In this document: positions 10,226-16,622 of the stretch, in pieces | How positions within the stretch are numbered: position 1 is the stretch's first letter | Layout of the letters: each line of letters opens with the position of its first letter | Assembly: GCA_028684735.1 (NCBI GenBank) | Contig: JAQUFI010000016.1 | Span: forward strand, 1 to 20,279 | Length of the DNA: 20,279 nt | Direction: 5' to 3' | From: Bacilli bacterium | GTDB lineage: Bacteria > Bacillota_I > Bacilli_A > RF39 > UBA660 | Notes under the pieces: generated by a model | What the model was told of the DNA's origin: nothing | Databases searched by the model: none | What the model saw: only the letters and a program-made list of their open reading frames with translations | Position numbers and translations under genes: made by a program

Positions 10226-10254
10226 ATTTTAGCAAACAGATAACAAATTGTCAA
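10226..10254 (-). promoter_or_regulatory. Sigma-A-type promoter for rpoB-rpoC
   Basis: A consensus TTGACA (10254-10249) lies 17 bp from TAAAAT (10231-10226), preceded by TGC (extended -10). The -35 box overlaps the ybxB stop codon. The predicted start near 10219 gives a leader of about 65 nt. Confidence 0.85.
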
Positions 10255-10832
10255 TTACTTATGGCTCTGATTACATAAAAACCTTTATTTTTTACGATTA
10301 TTTCCACTTCATATACAGCTTTTAAATCTTTAACTAGAGAATTAGCACCTTGATCTTTATGGATAACTAACCATAATTCACCATGAGGATTTAAGTAATC
10401 CTTAGCATTCATTAAAATCTCATATAAGATTGTTTTCCCCACTCTAATTGGAGGATTAGTAATTATATAATCATATTTATTAGTCACTTCACTATAAATA
10501 TCACTCTTAAAAAGATTGACCTCAACCTTATTCTTAAGAGCATTTTTTCGAGCCAGTTCAAGACTTCTCTCATTGATATCAATCATATCAACCGTACAAT
10601 CATTATTTTTCTTAATATAAATACCAATTGGTCCATAACCACAACCAAAATCTAACACATTTCCATTTAATACGGGAATATTTTCTAATAAAGTTCTTGT
10701 TCCAAAATCTAAACCCTTTTTAGAAAAGACTCCACTATCAGTTAGAAATCGATATTCTTGGTTATTAAGATAAACTTTTATTTCCTTAATATTACTTTTC
10801 AGATTGGAATTATTGGTAAAATAATGATCCAT
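10251..10832 (-). CDS. ybxB: Class I SAM-dependent methyltransferase, YbxB/RsmC type
   Basis: The 193-residue product is a single-domain class I methyltransferase related to the catalytic half of RsmC, which modifies a guanine in 16S rRNA. The SAM-binding motif I is VLDFGCGYGPIGI near residues 60-72, with a following acidic VDMIDIN. The substrate motif is TNPPI near 129-133, the NPP signature of N-methyltransferases acting on exocyclic amines. The opening SGVFSKKGLDFGTRTLLE closely resembles Bacillus YbxB. Position supports this: in B. subtilis ybxB also lies between rplL and rpoB. The start at 10832 has AAAGGG upstream. The substrate of YbxB-type proteins is not firmly established, so 16S rRNA methylation is an inference from the family. 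The gene probably depends on readthrough of the hairpin at 10861-10888. Confidence 0.9.
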   Translation of the reverse strand: MDHYFTNNSNLKSNIKEIKVYLNNQEYRFLTDSGVFSKKGLDFGTRTLLENIPVLNGNVLDFGCGYGPIGIYIKKNNDCTVDMIDINERSLELARKNALKNKVEVNLFKSDIYSEVTNKYDYIITNPPIRVGKTILYEILMNAKDYLNPHGELWLVIHKDQGANSLVKDLKAVYEVEIIVKNKGFYVIRAISN

Positions 10833-10860
10833 TTTATCAACCCTTTAATAAACACTTAAA

Positions 10861-10888
10861 GCCCATACTAAAAATATTTAGTATAGGC
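10861..10888 (-). terminator. Terminator or attenuator between rplL and ybxB
   Basis: A 12-bp stem (10861-10872 with 10877-10888, one G-U pair) has a 4-nt loop but only a short U tract after it. A partial terminator between rplL and the rpoB region is known from other bacteria and would lower ybxB expression relative to L7/L12. Confidence 0.65.
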
Positions 10889-10906
10889 CTACATAATTTA
10901 ACCTAA

Positions 10907-11272
10907 TTATTCGAATGCTACTTCAGCTTGAACTTCTTCAAATTTAGCTTTAATTTCATTAGCTTCATCAGTGTCAACTTTTTCTTTTACAACGCCACCA
11001 TTATCAGCAATAGCTTTAGCATCAGCAATTCCTAATCCAGTTAATTCACGTACTATTTTAATAACAGCAACCTTATTTGGTCCTGCTGCTTTAAGTACAA
11101 TGTTCACTGAACTTGGTCCTTCTTCAACAATTGCTGCTGGTGCAGCTGCAACTGCTACCGCACTTGGATCGACTCCTAATTCTTCTTTCATTAAATCAAC
11201 TAATTCGTTAACTTCTAAAATAGTCATTTCTTTGATAGTACTAATAATATCTTCTTTTGTCATTTTTGCCAT
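10907..11272 (-). CDS. rplL: 50S ribosomal protein L7/L12
   Basis: The 121-residue product is the ribosomal stalk protein that recruits translation factors. Residues 1-35 form the N-terminal dimerisation and L10-binding helices. An Ala-rich hinge (AVAVAAAPAA) near 38-48 follows, and the globular C-terminal domain contains KVAVIKIVRELTGLGIADAK near 68-87. A strong AAGGAGG lies about 8 bases before the ATG. It follows rplJ by 18 bp and shares its promoter and L10 leader. L7/L12 binds L10 as dimers, so co-expression fits its job. No unusual feature was seen. Confidence 0.97.
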   Translation of the reverse strand: MAKMTKEDIISTIKEMTILEVNELVDLMKEELGVDPSAVAVAAAPAAIVEEGPSSVNIVLKAAGPNKVAVIKIVRELTGLGIADAKAIADNGGVVKEKVDTDEANEIKAKFEEVQAEVAFE

Positions 11273-11290
11273 TTGACATTCCTCCTTTTT

Positions 11291-11782
11291 TTATTTTTCT
11301 ATTTTTTTACTATATAAATCTAATCCTATTGCAAAATTCTTTAAAGGTTGTAATAAACCCATTGCAAACATTGTCATTGATTCTTCTTTTGATGGTACCA
11401 CAGCTAATTTCTTTAGCATATTTAAATCAGTTATTTTACCATCAACAATTCCTGCTTTGATTTCTAAAGCTGGATATTTTTTTGAGTATTCGCTAAGAAC
11501 TTTAATAGGTGCAATCATATCAGTTCCAAATACAATCGCCTTTTGTCCAGTTAAATCATCATCCATTTGATAATCCAACTTTCCTAAAGCTCTTCTTGCT
11601 AAAGTATTTTTATATACTTTTAAATCTGAATCAACATCTCTTAATGCTCTTCTAAGTTCACTAATTTCACGAACTTTCAAACCATTATATTCAAAGAATA
11701 AAACTGATGATGATTCTTTAACCTTACTAACAATTTCTTCAACAACATCTTGTTTCTTGGTTAATGTTTCTTGATTCGCCAT
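11291..11782 (-). CDS. rplJ: 50S ribosomal protein L10
   Basis: The product has 163 residues from the ATG at 11782 (MANQETLTKKQDVVEEIVSK). AGGAGG lies about 6 bases upstream. The frame is open further upstream to 11887, but that part is the structured leader, not protein. The N-terminal domain binds 23S rRNA: SSVLFFEYNGLKVREISELR near 25-44 and the YKNTLARRAL block near 58-67. The C-terminal helix that carries the L7/L12 dimers ends the protein (LLQPLKNFAIGLDLYSKK). With L7/L12 it forms the stalk base and, by family precedent, represses its own mRNA through the leader at 11783-11935. It is the first gene of the rplJ-rplL unit. Confidence 0.96.
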   Translation of the reverse strand: MANQETLTKKQDVVEEIVSKVKESSSVLFFEYNGLKVREISELRRALRDVDSDLKVYKNTLARRALGKLDYQMDDDLTGQKAIVFGTDMIAPIKVLSEYSKKYPALEIKAGIVDGKITDLNMLKKLAVVPSKEESMTMFAMGLLQPLKNFAIGLDLYSKKIEK

Positions 11783-11935
11783 ATTACACCTCCTCTTTTG
11801 TGTAATACCGTATAAAAAAGCCCAAACACATACAGTAAGGGCCGAAAGACTTAAAAAATAAGTTCCTCGGTAGGAAAGATTAAGCATAAAGCTCCTACTG
11901 TCTACGGTACTAAATATATATAATTTTTTTGAACT
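11783..11935 (-). ncRNA. L10 leader (ribosomal-protein autoregulatory mRNA element)
   Basis: The untranslated RNA before rplJ shows the expected parts of an L10(L7/L12) leader. A stem AGTAGGA/TCCTAC encloses a purine-rich internal region and is followed by CCGAGGAACTT. A strand ACAGTAGG can pair with the downstream CCTTACTGT, which is part of a terminator hairpin, giving mutually exclusive folds. A further 7-bp helix TACCGTA/TACGGTA (11909-11903 with 11812-11806) encloses the whole element. The inferred mechanism is that excess L10 complex stabilises the terminator fold or blocks initiation. Confidence 0.8.
11814..11843 (-). terminator. Attenuator terminator in the L10 leader
   Basis: GCCC (11842-11839) pairs with GGGC (11823-11820), with weaker inner pairing, and is followed by six U. 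One arm includes the CCTTACTGT strand that can instead pair with ACAGTAGG upstream, so it looks conditional. Confidence 0.6.
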
Positions 11936-11941
11936 GTCGTT

Positions 11942-11970
11942 ATTGTAACATACTAATTATTAAAAGTCAA
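11942..11970 (-). promoter_or_regulatory. Sigma-A-type promoter for rplJ-rplL
   Basis: TTGACT (11970-11965) lies 17 bp from TACAAT (11947-11942). The -35 box is inside the last codons of rplA. Transcription would start near 11935, so the L10 leader is transcribed from this promoter as well as by readthrough. Confidence 0.75.
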
Positions 11971-12655
11971 AAGAATTTAAATCAATTTTAATTCCAGGCC
12001 CCATTGTAGTTGAAACAGAAATGTTTTTAACATAATCTCCTTTAACTGTCGATGGTTTAGTTTTAATAATTAATGAAATGAAAGCAACTAAGTTTTCTAC
12101 TAATTGTTCTTCCGTAAATGATACTTTACCAATAATAGCATGAACATTACCTAAACTATCAGTACGATATTCAACACGTCCCTTTTTAACATCAGATACA
12201 GCTTTACCAGTATCCATCGTTACAGTTCCTGTTTTAGGGTTTGGCATTAAACCTTTAGGTCCTAATAATTTACCTAATTTACCTAAAGCTGGCATCATTT
12301 CTGGTGTTGCAATAATGATATCAAAATCAAACCAATTTTCTTTTTCAATCTTCATAATCATATCGCTATCGCCAACATAGTCAGCACCTGCTTCAGTAGC
12401 TTGTTTAGCTTGTTCTCCTTTAGCTAGCACTAAGACTTTTTTGGTTTTACCAGTTCCATGAGGAAGTACTAAAGCACCTCTTAATTGTTGATCAGCTTGT
12501 TTCGTATCTAAATTTAAACGGATTGCTAATTCAACTGAAGCATCAAATTTCGTAATTGATGTCTTTTTAATTAAACTCATTGCTTCTTCTTTAGTATATA
12601 GTTTACATTTTTCAACTAATTTACTAACTTCAACATATTTTTTTCCTTTTTTCAT
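11960..12655 (-). CDS. rplA: 50S ribosomal protein L1
   Basis: The 231-residue product forms the mobile L1 stalk of the large subunit and helps release deacylated tRNA. The two-domain fold is visible. Domain I contributes FDASVELAIRLNLDTKQADQ near 37-56 and the C-terminal third. Domain II holds LRGALVLPHGTGKTKKVLV near 58-76 and the conserved LGKLLGPKGLMPNPKTGTV near 126-144. The ATG has AAGGAGG about 7 bases upstream, directly after a hairpin (12669-12698) that may be an L1-binding operator. It follows rplK by 57 bp. In many bacteria L1 represses this operon. Length and motifs are normal. Confidence 0.97.
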   Translation of the reverse strand: MKKGKKYVEVSKLVEKCKLYTKEEAMSLIKKTSITKFDASVELAIRLNLDTKQADQQLRGALVLPHGTGKTKKVLVLAKGEQAKQATEAGADYVGDSDMIMKIEKENWFDFDIIIATPEMMPALGKLGKLLGPKGLMPNPKTGTVTMDTGKAVSDVKKGRVEYRTDSLGNVHAIIGKVSFTEEQLVENLVAFISLIIKTKPSTVKGDYVKNISVSTTMGPGIKIDLNSFDF

Positions 12656-12668
12656 TATATTCCTCCTT

Positions 12669-12698
12669 ACGTGGTCTTGCGGATATATCCTTCCACAT
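12669..12698 (-). promoter_or_regulatory. Hairpin before rplA, candidate L1 operator
   Basis: On the minus strand ATGTGG pairs with CCACGT (12698-12693 with 12674-12669). An inner stem GGA/TCC is offset by an asymmetric internal loop (AA on one side, GCAAGA on the other). The rplA AAGGAGG follows with no gap, so the stem could hide it. The shape resembles the element before rplK at 13164-13196. An overlapping hairpin, CATAGGT/ACCTATG (12696-12712), begins at the rplK stop and competes for the same bases. Confidence 0.5.
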
Positions 12699-12712
12699 AG
12701 GTAATACCTATG

Positions 12713-13138
12713 TTATTCTTCGACTTTAATACCCATATTTATTGCTGTACCTTTGACAATTGCAATTGCTTCATCGATGGTATAACAGTTTAAATCAGGT
12801 AATTTCGTTTCAGCAATTTCTTTAATTTGATCTTTGGTTAAGTTTCCAACAACATCGGTTGAACCTTTACCAGATCCTTTGGCTACTTTAGCAATTTTCT
12901 TAACTAAAAATGATGTTGGTGGAGTTTTAACGATAAAGTTAAAACTTCTATCATCAAAAATAGTAATTTCAACTGGTACAATATCCCCCATTTTATCTCT
13001 AGTTTCTTCATTAAACTTAGTACAAAATTCCCCTAAATTTACACCTGTAGGCCCTAAAACGGTACCAACTGGTGGTGCTGGTGTTGCTTTACCAGCTGGA
13101 ATTTGTAACTTAACTATTCTACTGACTTCTCTTGCCAC
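12713..13138 (-). CDS. rplK: 50S ribosomal protein L11
   Basis: The 141-residue product binds the GTPase-associated centre of 23S rRNA. The N-terminal domain has the Pro-rich loop IPAGKATPAPPVGTVLGPTG near 14-33. The C-terminal RNA-binding domain includes LTKDQIKEIAETKLPDLN and the end GTAINMGIKVEE. The start chosen is a GTG at 13138 with AGGAGG 8 bases upstream. An in-frame GTG three codons earlier lies too close to that site, and other L11 proteins start at the equivalent of the later one. The gene is the first of an rplK-rplA unit with its own promoter and structured leader. No oddities were seen. Confidence 0.96.
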   Translation of the reverse strand: MAREVSRIVKLQIPAGKATPAPPVGTVLGPTGVNLGEFCTKFNEETRDKMGDIVPVEITIFDDRSFNFIVKTPPTSFLVKKIAKVAKGSGKGSTDVVGNLTKDQIKEIAETKLPDLNCYTIDEAIAIVKGTAINMGIKVEE

Positions 13139-13163
13139 GAAAAACACCTCCTATATTTTTTTC

Positions 13164-13196
13164 GTTGTGGTTCAAACAGCTCATCCGCTTCCCAAC
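13164..13196 (-). promoter_or_regulatory. Leader hairpin before rplK, candidate L1 operator
   Basis: On the minus strand GTTGGG pairs with CCACAAC (one bulged A). An inner AGC/GCT stem closes a GGATGA loop, with an asymmetric internal loop of about A against GTTTGAA. It is the more GC-rich part of an otherwise A+T-rich leader about 85 nt long. It resembles the hairpin before rplA and, loosely, the 23S rRNA L1 site. Binding of L1 is inferred. Confidence 0.5.
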
Positions 13197-13227
13197 TTAT
13201 ATCTATATAAATAAATATAGCCATTTA

Positions 13228-13256
13228 ATAATAACACTTTTTTATCATTTATTCAA
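13228..13256 (-). promoter_or_regulatory. Sigma-A-type promoter for rplK-rplA
   Basis: TTGAAT (13256-13251) lies 17 bp from TATTAT (13233-13228), with TGT before the -10 box. The -35 box directly follows the nusG stop codon. The predicted start is near 13221. Confidence 0.75.
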
Positions 13257-13790
13257 CTATGATTTTTCAATTTCAGTTAAACCTAATTCAACAACAGTTT
13301 CTTGACCAAATAAATCAAGTATAACTTCAATCGTTTGATTTTCCATATTGATACTTTTAACTTTCCCATACATTGATACAAATGGTCCGTTGATAACTTT
13401 AATCATATCATCAACTTTTAATTCATTACCTAAATCAATACGACTAATACCCATGCTCGATAAGATTTTATCAACTTCAGCCGGAGTAAGTGGGAATGGT
13501 TTTGCTCCTTTTCCTGATGACCCAATAAAACCGGTTACTCCAGGGGTATTACGAACAACAAACCAAGCTTCATCGCTCATAACCATTTCAACTAGAATAT
13601 AACCAGGAAACATTTTTTTAACTTTTTCCTTTTTAACTCCATCTTTTATTTCAATTTCTGTTTGTTCAGGAACGATGATTCTTAAAATATAATCTTCCAT
13701 TCCCATTGAATTTGCACGCATCTCTAACTTTTCTTTGACTTTGTTTTCGTGGCCAGAATAAGTATTGACCACATACCATTCTTTTTGCAT
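13257..13790 (-). CDS. nusG: Transcription termination/antitermination factor NusG
   Basis: The 177-residue product is the universal elongation factor that binds the RNA polymerase clamp and couples it to ribosomes or Rho. The NGN domain fills residues 1-115: WYVVNTYSGHENKVKEKLE at the start, then FPGYILVEM and the VRNTPGVTGFIGS segment. The KOW domain follows at about 124-177 (VDDMIKVINGPFVSMYGKVK). The ATG overlaps the secE stop by one base (TAATG) and has only a weak AAGG upstream, so translational coupling to secE is likely. The gene order secE-nusG-rplK matches other bacteria. Length is normal. Confidence 0.97.
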   Translation of the reverse strand: MQKEWYVVNTYSGHENKVKEKLEMRANSMGMEDYILRIIVPEQTEIEIKDGVKKEKVKKMFPGYILVEMVMSDEAWFVVRNTPGVTGFIGSSGKGAKPFPLTPAEVDKILSSMGISRIDLGNELKVDDMIKVINGPFVSMYGKVKSINMENQTIEVILDLFGQETVVELGLTEIEKS

Positions 13791-13969
13791 TAACTAATTA
13801 ATACCTTAAGTCCTGCTAAAATAAAATCGGTTAAAGCAAAGAATGTCCCAAAGAAAATTATAAACGAGAGCGTTGCAACTGAATATTTAATCATTTCTTT
13901 TTTACTTGGCCATCTAACTTTAGCCAGTTCCTTTTTGACACCAATGAAAAATTGAACAATCTTTTTCAT
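13790..13969 (-). CDS. secE: Preprotein translocase subunit SecE
   Basis: This small gene encodes 59 residues beginning MKKIVQFFIGVKKELAKVRW. It is the single-span SecE of the SecYEG channel, the same length as Bacillus SecE. The conserved amphipathic cytoplasmic motif KVRWPSKKE is at 17-25, followed by one membrane helix at about 30-50 (SVATLSFIIFFGTFFALTDF). AGGTGAT precedes the ATG with suitable spacing. The stop codon overlaps the nusG start by one base. In Bacillus the rpmG (L33) gene lies just upstream; here that gap is only about 100 bp and holds a promoter instead. The assignment is secure from motif, size and context. Confidence 0.96.
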   Translation of the reverse strand: MKKIVQFFIGVKKELAKVRWPSKKEMIKYSVATLSFIIFFGTFFALTDFILAGLKVLIS

Positions 13970-14004
13970 TTTATCACCTACTTTAATTTTATGTTTTTTT
14001 CAAA

Positions 14005-14024
14005 TAAAAAACACTATTTCGTGT
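14005..14024 (-). terminator. Weak hairpin with U-run at the 5' end of the secE transcript
   Basis: ACAC (14024-14021) pairs with GTGT (14014-14011) around a 6-nt loop, followed by a run of U. It lies just downstream of the predicted secE transcription start, so it could be an early pause or attenuation site. A 4-bp stem is weak and chance is possible. Confidence 0.3.
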
Positions 14025-14032
14025 CTACCAAA

Positions 14033-14061
14033 AGAATATCATAGACAACTATTAAAGTCAA
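14033..14061 (-). promoter_or_regulatory. Sigma-A-type promoter for secE-nusG
   Basis: TTGACT (14061-14056) lies 17 bp from TATTCT (14038-14033), with TGA before the -10 box (extended -10). It lies in the short gap after sigH. Confidence 0.8.
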
Positions 14062-14069
14062 TAGTTTTT

Positions 14070-14687
14070 TTATTTTTTTAAATTTAATTCATTTTTTATT
14101 TTAGTTTTAATTCTTTGTAAAGCATTATCAATTGATTTACTATCTTTATCTAATATTTCAGCAATCTCATTATAATTAAAATTATTTATTTTAAGTTCAA
14201 AGACTTGTTGCTCAAAAGAAGTTAAATTTTTTTCTATCTGATCAATTAGTTCATTATTCTTTTCCATATCAAAAATAATATTCTCAGGATTATAACTATT
14301 ATCCCCTAATAGTTTATCTAAACTTACTATTTCTTCACTATCGTTGTATACTTCAAGTGAAATCGACTCATTTAATATCTTATGTTTTAATCTTCTTGAA
14401 GCTACGACTAAGGAAACAATCTTTCGTTCAATACATGTTTTAGCGTAAGTATAAAAAGTAATATCTCTTGTCGTGTCAAAACTATTGATGGCTTGATTTA
14501 AACCTAGCATCCCTTCTTGTATTAAATCATTTAATTCTAAACCACTATTTTTACAATAATTAAACATCTTTTGAGATGCTCCAATAATAAGTGGTCGATA
14601 TTTTTCAAAGATGATATTATTAGCTTCTTCATTATTTTCTTTAATATAACTAATCAATTCATTATCATTATAGTCACGATAATTCAT
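14070..14687 (-). CDS. sigH: RNA polymerase sigma factor, SigH (Spo0H) type
   Basis: The product has 205 residues from the ATG at 14687, which has AGGAGG upstream inside the last codons of rlmB. Region 2 covers about 25-105, with the core-binding segment DLIQEGMLGLNQAI at 54-67 and the -10-binding helix around YAKTCIERKI. Region 4 covers about 155-200 and ends in KSIDNALQRIKTKI, very like the helix-turn-helix of Bacillus SigH. There is no region 1.1, so this is an alternative sigma factor. In Bacillus, sigH also follows mrnC-rlmB and precedes secE. There SigH drives stationary-phase, competence and sporulation genes; the target genes here are unknown. The divergence is noticeable but the domain order is intact. 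Confidence 0.88.
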   Translation of the reverse strand: MNYRDYNDNELISYIKENNEEANNIIFEKYRPLIIGASQKMFNYCKNSGLELNDLIQEGMLGLNQAINSFDTTRDITFYTYAKTCIERKIVSLVVASRRLKHKILNESISLEVYNDSEEIVSLDKLLGDNSYNPENIIFDMEKNNELIDQIEKNLTSFEQQVFELKINNFNYNEIAEILDKDSKSIDNALQRIKTKIKNELNLKK

Positions 14688-14688
14688 A

Positions 14689-15375
14689 TTACAACCTCCT
14701 ACTAATGGCTTCATAAATAATAATTCCAGCTGCTACTGAAGCGTTTAAACTATTGACCCGACCTTTCATTGGGATGGTTGCAATATAATCACATGCTTCT
14801 TTAATTATACGACTCATACCTTTACCCTCACTACCAATGACAATACAAACGGGGCCTTGATAATCTATTTCCTTATAATTAGTTCCATCCATATCAGTTC
14901 CAATCAACCAATATCCTTTTTTCTTTAAATCTTTAATGGTATTACTTAAATTAGTAACAAGAGCTATTTTAACATAATTACTAGCACCAACACTTGTTCT
15001 AATAACGGTTTCAGTTACTTCAACACTACGATTCTTAGGAATAATAATACCACTTACTCCTGCTGCCTCACAAGTCCTAATAATAGCACCAAAATTATGA
15101 GGATCTTCAATATGATCTAACATTACAATTATTTCCTTATCTTTAATAATATCGTCAATATTCGTATATCGATAATCCTCTCCTACTAATATTATACCCT
15201 GATGATTACCCTTAATCATTTTATCTAACTCATTTTTATCGACATAATTAATTAATTCTTTTTTTAAACCTCTTAATATTTCTTCATCATTAAACTGTTT
15301 ATAAACATAAGCTTTAGTAATTTCCTTATTACTCTTTATATATTCCTTAACAACATTTTTACCGTATATATACAT
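14689..15375 (-). CDS. rlmB: 23S rRNA 2'-O-methyltransferase, RlmB/TrmH family
   Basis: The 228-residue product is a SPOUT-fold methyltransferase that, by family, 2'-O-methylates the ribose of a guanosine in the 23S peptidyl-transferase region (G2251 in E. coli). The N-terminal substrate-binding domain (about 1-75) begins MYIYGKNVVKEYI. The knotted SAM-binding domain carries the three motifs: LDHIEDPHNFGAIIRT at about 86-101, VIGSEGKGMSR, and the C-terminal IPMKGRVNSLNASVAAGI. The start at 15375 has AAAGGAT upstream; the frame extends to a TTG at 15399 that would overlap mrnC. It follows the mrnC stop by 10 bp, and its last codons encode the sigH ribosome binding site. The exact target nucleotide is not shown by sequence. 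Confidence 0.92.
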   Translation of the reverse strand: MYIYGKNVVKEYIKSNKEITKAYVYKQFNDEEILRGLKKELINYVDKNELDKMIKGNHQGIILVGEDYRYTNIDDIIKDKEIIVMLDHIEDPHNFGAIIRTCEAAGVSGIIIPKNRSVEVTETVIRTSVGASNYVKIALVTNLSNTIKDLKKKGYWLIGTDMDGTNYKEIDYQGPVCIVIGSEGKGMSRIIKEACDYIATIPMKGRVNSLNASVAAGIIIYEAISRRL

Positions 15376-15385
15376 ATGATCCTTT

Positions 15386-15763
15386 CTAATGGTTATCAAA
15401 AATATACTTCATTAATTCATCTATTCTAGATGAATTATTCTCTAAATATAACCATCCTATTAATGCTTCTAATCCTGTTGCATATTTATATGTGACAATA
15501 TCTGTATTTTTAGGGTGACTACTACCTTTATGATTACGAGCTCGGTAGACAATCGTTAATTCCTCTTCAGTTAATAAACCTTGTTCTAACATATCATTCA
15601 AGAATTTAGCTTGCCCTCTGGCACTAACATATTTTACAGAAGCTTTTTGGAGATCATTTACTTTCTCGATTCCCTTATTAAGTAAATACTCACGAATATA
15701 GAGTTCGTAAACACTGTCCCCTAGATAAGCTAAAGCTAAAATATTACGATGACTATTTTTCAT
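15386..15763 (-). CDS. mrnC: Mini-ribonuclease III (23S rRNA maturation)
   Basis: The product has about 125 residues. It is an RNase III-type catalytic domain without a dsRNA-binding domain, as in Bacillus MrnC, which trims 23S rRNA precursors as a dimer. The signature ALAYLGDSVYELYIREYLL lies near residues 10-28. The RARNHKGSSHPKNTD block and the acidic helix TGLEALIGWLYLE follow. The start is uncertain. ATG at 15763 overlaps the end of rbgA by 11 bases and fits the family N-terminus. ATG at 15805 would add 14 residues and overlap more. Neither has a strong ribosome binding site, so translational coupling is likely. The mrnC-rlmB-sigH order is as in Bacillus. Confidence 0.9.
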   Translation of the reverse strand: MKNSHRNILALAYLGDSVYELYIREYLLNKGIEKVNDLQKASVKYVSARGQAKFLNDMLEQGLLTEEELTIVYRARNHKGSSHPKNTDIVTYKYATGLEALIGWLYLENNSSRIDELMKYIFDNH

Positions 15764-16622
15764 AATCTTCAACTCGGTCAAAAGTAATTTTTTTAATCGT
15801 TCCATCTTTTATTTCATTAAGAATAATGCTGATTACTTTATCATAATCAATTTCGCCACCCTTTATTAAACAGCCTCGTTTCTTACCAATAAAATCTAGT
15901 GTTTCAATAATATCATCACTTACTTTTTCTAAACCATAGCGTTCTTTTAAGATATCTGGATATAAATTAAATAGGGTTCTAATAATATATTCGACGACAT
16001 CATAAATAGGTAAAACCTCTTCTTTAATAGCCGTTAAACTAGCTAGATTAAAAGCTACTTTGGTTTCATCTAATTTAGGCCATAAAATACCAGGACTATC
16101 TAATAGTTCTAGTTCCTCATTAATTCTAATCCAATCTAAACTCTTCGTAACTCCCGGCATATTACCTACTTTGGTTGCCTTTTTTTCCACTAAACGATTG
16201 ATTAAAGTACTTTTCCCAACATTAGGAATACCGACAATTAAAACCCTCGTTTTTCTTTTCAACATCCCTTTAGCTTCACGACGAAGATTTGATTCCTTCA
16301 TCAATTCATCTGTCAAATTGATTAAACTTTTAAGATTAGGATTATTTTCTAAATCTAGTCCAATTACTTTATAACCCATTTTTTCATAATATTTAATCCA
16401 CTTATTTGTTTCCACCATATCACAAAGATCAATCTTGGTCATCACAATGATTCTTGGTTTATCTTTAATATATTGATCAATATCTTTGATTTTAGATGAG
16501 TAAGGTATCCTAGCATCTAATACTTCATAGACAACATCAATATAACTAATATTCTCACTAATTAGTCTTTTCGTTTTAGCCATATGTCCAGGATACCAAT
16601 TGATATTTATTTTGTTATTCAT
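15753..16622 (-). CDS. rbgA: Ribosome biogenesis GTPase RbgA (YlqF)
   Basis: The 289-residue product is a circularly permuted GTPase that drives a late step of 50S subunit assembly and is essential in Bacillus. The permuted motif order is visible: G4 (TKID) at 62-65, then G1 (GIPNVGKST) at 131-139, G2 (PGVTKS) near 156-161 and G3 (DSPG) at 175-178. The N-terminus NWYPGHMAKTKR is characteristic. The C-terminal RNA-binding domain follows residue 210. The ATG at 16622 fits the family start. Its likely ribosome site GGTGAT is made of the last codons of the upstream RhuM gene, whose stop lies 5 bases inside rbgA. Transcription probably comes from the RhuM promoter or from within that gene. Similar genes often follow rplS or rplS-lepB in Firmicutes. 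Confidence 0.95.
   Translation of the reverse strand: MNNKININWYPGHMAKTKRLISENISYIDVVYEVLDARIPYSSKIKDIDQYIKDKPRIIVMTKIDLCDMVETNKWIKYYEKMGYKVIGLDLENNPNLKSLINLTDELMKESNLRREAKGMLKRKTRVLIVGIPNVGKSTLINRLVEKKATKVGNMPGVTKSLDWIRINEELELLDSPGILWPKLDETKVAFNLASLTAIKEEVLPIYDVVEYIIRTLFNLYPDILKERYGLEKVSDDIIETLDFIGKKRGCLIKGGEIDYDKVISIILNEIKDGTIKKITFDRVEDYEK

Noticed and set aside
10971..11460. Open frames on the plus strand opposite rplL and rplJ
   Set aside because: They lie opposite strongly conserved ribosomal-protein genes, have no family resemblance, and arise from biased codon use on the other strand.
11783..11887. Extended N-terminus for L10 starting at 11887
   Set aside because: This stretch is the structured L10 leader. 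The ATG at 11782 has a strong ribosome site and matches the family N-terminus.
12834..13602. Open frames on the plus strand opposite rplK and nusG
   Set aside because: Same reason: antisense shadows without ribosome sites or recognisable protein features.
14041..14080. Plus-strand terminator-like hairpin AACTATT/AATAGTT followed by T-runs
   Set aside because: No plus-strand gene ends here. The bases are explained by the secE -35 region and the A/T-rich end of sigH.
16060..16374. 104-codon open frame opposite rbgA
   Set aside because: It lies antisense to the GTPase motifs of rbgA and has no independent support.
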